Shown here piece by piece: positions 3,608 through 6,207 of a stretch of DNA of 6,207 nucleotides. Position 1 is the first letter of the stretch. Each line of letters begins with the position of its first letter. This stretch comes from Elusimicrobiota bacterium (GTDB taxonomy: Bacteria; Elusimicrobiota; Elusimicrobia; JACQJN01). The notes beneath the pieces were generated by a model. It was not told the DNA's origin. It saw nothing but the letters and a program-made list of their open reading frames with translations, and did no database searches. The stretch covers positions 1-6,207 of the forward strand of contig JACQJN010000064.1 of the NCBI GenBank assembly GCA_016205085.1. The letters are read 5' to 3'. The position numbers were made by a program, and so were the translations under genes.

Positions 3608-6207
3608 CTAATTAGCGCCATCTTAAACGATTTTTTGCTGGAGCCCACCTTCACCAAGCCTATGTATACCCCGCTGGCCGCATCCTTGCCGGAATTGTTT
3701 CTTCCATCCCATTCCGCGTAGTAGTATGCGCCGCCGGTCAAACGCCCCATGTCGAGAGTTCTCACCTTCTCTCCTGCCACATTGTAGATGTCCACGGTCA
3801 CGTCTTCGGAAGTCACCGAGGAGGGGAGTCCCACGTGAATCATGGTGCCGCGCACGCTCTGGCTTGGACCTGCCGCATTATGGATCAAGGTCAAAGTCTT
3901 GGTGTTGAGGTCAAAGGGATTGGGAAAGCTAAAAACTTCCAGTTCTGTCTTGTTAAAACTGTCTCCCGTAATCACGGAAACATTGGCTCCCAGGGCTATG
4001 AAGACTGAAAAATGGTTGACACAGATTGTAATGGTCTGGTTGGCGTAATCTATTTCAGGGGTGGTGCCGCACAGATTCTGCTGCAGGACATAGGAGTTGG
4101 AGGCTTGGTTGTACCAGTAGATATTCAAGGTTGTGGGGTCTGTCGTAGTCGCGGTGGAATAATGGATGGTCAATTTGGCGGTTTTGCTCAGAGATGTTCT
4201 CAACCCCAGGGGCAATAAGACGTCATAAAATGCGCTGAATGGTTGAACCGTGGGAGGCAAAGCTGCCATGGCTCGGTACAGGCCGGAAGGATAGGCTTGG
4301 GGGGCGTAGGCAAATAATCGGGGTCCGCCGGCCAGGGCCTGAGTTCCGGATTGCGTGTTGGAGTCGGCTTTTTGCATGCCCACGGCCACGGAAGAGGAGG
4401 CGCTTACTTGGAGAGCTCCGGCTGGAATTTCTATCCGGCTCGTGTCTCCTTCCAAAGAAACAGAGCCTCCCAAGAGTCCGTTGATCGTAGATTGGTTGAA
4501 GGCGTCGACTCCCGCGAAAAATGTGAATGTCGAGGAGATGACGAACTCCGGATTATCGATATCTGAGGAGTCAGGGTCCACCACGCTGGAATAGGCGGGG
4601 CCAAAACGCACCTTAAAAGAGGTGTCCGCGGCGACCGGCGCGTAAACAACCGTCAGCCTCTTGCGGTCAGGACTCAATGTGTGCCCCGCCAAGGTTCCGC
4701 CTCCTTGGACCAGGCTGGCCATGGCGCCTGTGTTCTTGTCGGCATCGGTTTTGTTCCTTAAAGGTTGGGTGCACTCAAAATGGATCTCAAAGTTGCCGCC
4801 GCTCTTTCTTATTTTGGAAAAGACGGTCGGGGTGTTCGGCTTAAACACAAGGTCGAGCGTTCGGGATTCCGTGGTGGTGCTGAACACCACATTGCTGGCC
4901 TCGGTTGGAACGGTGAGTTGATCTCCATCCCCTATCAGAACCACCTGGTAGCCGAGTCCGGCCTTGAATCCGCTCAAAGAATATCCCGTGATCTGCTTGG
5001 AATTGGGGTCTTTAGTCAAAAAACCAACCAATATCTCCGTGAAATCGGGTGTGGTGGCTGCGACCGTCTGGATATCGCTTTCATTGGGATAATCGCCGTT
5101 GGATAATGTGATTCCGCCCGCGAGGCTGGCCCCCCGGGCCAATGTCATGGAACTTACGTTGACTTCCGTATTTTGCTGGGCAATCTTGGAGATCGTCTGC
5201 GCGGAGCCAAATCCCTTCGCTAAGGCGGTTATTCTATAGCTTCCCGTGGAAAGATTCAGGATGCGGAAATTGCCGGAAGCGTCCGTTTTAAACTCGATGT
5301 CCCCGATGGGATTCTTTTTGGGAATTTCTCCCACCCTTTGCACCAAAACTATGGCTCCCGGCACCTGTTCTCCGGGCCGTTCCTCCGCTTCCCGCCCGAA
5401 TGGGAGCGAAGGAATGCTTCCATCGGGAGTGACAACGCGTCCGGCCAAGGAGCTGTTGGCGGCAAGCAATGTGAAATTCAAAGAAGCGGTGGCGACAAGA
5501 TCCACCGCATCCTTTCTGCTTTGAGCGTAGGGAACCAGTTTCTCGTTTCTGAACGCGTCTTCGGAATCAAAGCGCGGCGCCGCTACCACATCATAGTATC
5601 TCAAGTCGCTGGAGAGGCCGTTTAAGGTAAACTGGCCGTTTTCATTGCTGAATGCGGTGAGAGTCTGGTTGAAATCGAAGCCCAGCGTCGTGGGATAGGC
5701 CGTGACTGGAATATTGGAAAGGGCGTTGCCTAAGACGTCTTTGACGGTTCCACTCAGACTCACCCCAGGCTTGAGATTCACGGTGCCTATGTCTACGGTC
5801 TGCCCTGCGGCAATTGAAATTTGAGACTGGGTGACGGGAACCAGGTTTAAGCTTCCCTTGCCTGCCGCTCTGAAGTCAAAATTATTTCCTCCAAATACCG
5901 CATCGTAATCGGCTGGCGCAAGTCCGGAAATTGTCACTCGGTCGCTTTGGTCAAAAGCTATTTGACAAGGGCCGGCGGCGGAGCAGTCCTGGGTGGCTTC
6001 TCCAAACGCCCCAGGCCTCCAGGGATTGGCATGGGCAAATATCCTGTAACCTGCCGGAAGAAGATTCCGATTCCGGTTTCCTACCACCACATAGGTCCTT
6101 GTTCCATCGGAGGCGACTTGTTCTACCGCTATCCGGGCCGTGGTTGTGGAGTTTAGTCCGTAAAAGGCTCCGGAAGAAAAGAACGTATCCTGTGCCGCAT
6201 AAGATAC
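3604..6207 (-). CDS. Large secreted multidomain surface protein with C-terminal FlgD-like/T9SS-style module (5' partial)
   Basis: The frame is open to the right edge of the window, so at least 867 residues are seen and the true start and signal peptide lie beyond. A GTG at 6090 is only an internal valine: the 39 preceding codons (VSYAAQDTFF... onward) are coherent protein. Counting from the edge, three carboxypeptidase-regulatory-like beta domains follow (about 147-211, 252-334, 359-454; motifs SGTVKDVLGNALSNIPV and AGRVVTPDGS). Next is a bacterial Ig-like domain (about 459-564), then a module with RIEIPAGAL and CVNHFSVFIALG (about 584-740) common in such proteins. The last 110 residues hold FPNPFD, VTVDIYNVAGEKVRTLDMG, EWDGRNNSGKDAASGVYIGLV and FKMALIR, the FlgD Ig-like/type IX-like C-terminal pattern. 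Export across the outer membrane and surface display are likely. No catalytic domain is visible. Paired Cys at about 75/81 and 713/729 could form disulfides outside the cell. An ATGA overlap links it to the PorV-like gene. Confidence 0.88.
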   Translation of the reverse strand, partial: VSYAAQDTFFSSGAFYGLNSTTTARIAVEQVASDGTRTYVVVGNRNRNLLPAGYRIFAHANPWRPGAFGEATQDCSAAGPCQIAFDQSDRVTISGLAPADYDAVFGGNNFDFRAAGKGSLNLVPVTQSQISIAAGQTVDIGTVNLKPGVSLSGTVKDVLGNALSNIPVTAYPTTLGFDFNQTLTAFSNENGQFTLNGLSSDLRYYDVVAAPRFDSEDAFRNEKLVPYAQSRKDAVDLVATASLNFTLLAANSSLAGRVVTPDGSIPSLPFGREAEERPGEQVPGAIVLVQRVGEIPKKNPIGDIEFKTDASGNFRILNLSTGSYRITALAKGFGSAQTISKIAQQNTEVNVSSMTLARGASLAGGITLSNGDYPNESDIQTVAATTPDFTEILVGFLTKDPNSKQITGYSLSGFKAGLGYQVVLIGDGDQLTVPTEASNVVFSTTTESRTLDLVFKPNTPTVFSKIRKSGGNFEIHFECTQPLRNKTDADKNTGAMASLVQGGGTLAGHTLSPDRKRLTVVYAPVAADTSFKVRFGPAYSSVVDPDSSDIDNPEFVISSTFTFFAGVDAFNQSTINGLLGGSVSLEGDTSRIEIPAGALQVSASSSVAVGMQKADSNTQSGTQALAGGPRLFAYAPQAYPSGLYRAMAALPPTVQPFSAFYDVLLPLGLRTSLSKTAKLTIHYSTATTTDPTTLNIYWYNQASNSYVLQQNLCGTTPEIDYANQTITICVNHFSVFIALGANVSVITGDSFNKTELEVFSFPNPFDLNTKTLTLIHNAAGPSQSVRGTMIHVGLPSSVTSEDVTVDIYNVAGEKVRTLDMGRLTGGAYYYAEWDGRNNSGKDAASGVYIGLVKVGSSKKSFKMALIR

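Noticed and set aside
3299..5625. Several plus-strand frames of 60-140 codons opposite the barrel and the giant gene
   Set aside because: All are antisense shadows of well-supported minus-strand genes, with no family likeness or ribosome binding sites.
6088..6090. GTG at 6090 as the start of the giant protein
   Set aside because: The frame continues without a stop to the window edge with protein-like sequence, no ribosome binding site precedes the GTG, and no signal peptide follows it.

Overview
The window is about 6.2 kb of bacterial DNA of medium GC content. It has three parts. Positions 1-837 are an accessory region with recombination-type signals and little coding. Positions 838-1841 hold three plus-strand genes. 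Positions 1838-6207 hold a tightly packed minus-strand operon. The best guess for the source is a member of Elusimicrobiota or a similar little-cultured Gram-negative phylum. The basis is a very large surface protein built of regulatory-like beta domains with a FlgD-like/type IX-style C-terminal module, directly followed by a PorV/PorQ-family outer-membrane barrel. This assignment is inferred from gene content, not from a marker gene.

Accessory left end (1-837). The first 43 bases look like the 3' half of an integron attC site: a terminal hairpin, an L'-like box and the core GTTAGAT. Eleven bases later starts a short reading frame that resembles the N-terminus of a family I recall with an 'INRPVVVVRPRQ' opening. 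It loses that similarity after about 38 residues and stops at 191. A second, comparatively A+T-rich frame (163-483, 106 aa, unknown function) overlaps its end. After that comes about 350 bp without a convincing gene. It is dense in short ordered repeats: a tandem 10-mer, four (A/G)GCAA boxes spaced exactly 10 bp, and an inverted ACGACAAA/TTTGTCGT pair. These are followed by a tRNA-Glu-like sequence with an intact T arm and 3' end but an abnormal 5' half, and then a perfect 9-bp inverted repeat. Together this reads like an integration scar, with an integron cassette end and a tRNA-associated attachment site, although no recombinase gene is visible.

Plus-strand genes (838-1841). These are a DUF423-family four-helix membrane protein, a 57-residue two-helix membrane protein with a strong ribosome binding site, and a 122-residue GGQ-containing release-factor-like protein that starts only nine bases after it.

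Minus-strand operon (6207 to 1838). The order of transcription is: a giant secreted protein (5' end outside the window), a PorV/PorQ-family barrel (ATGA overlap), a YciH/SUI1-like eIF1 homologue (GTG start, 16-bp gap) and a YaeQ-family protein with a PD-(D/E)XK-type fold (GTG start, GTGA overlap). The YaeQ gene ends tail-to-tail on the release-factor-like gene, so the two transcription units collide with overlapping stop codons and no room for a terminator. The first two genes plausibly act together in export or surface display. The last two look like translation or nucleic-acid housekeeping genes sharing the transcript.
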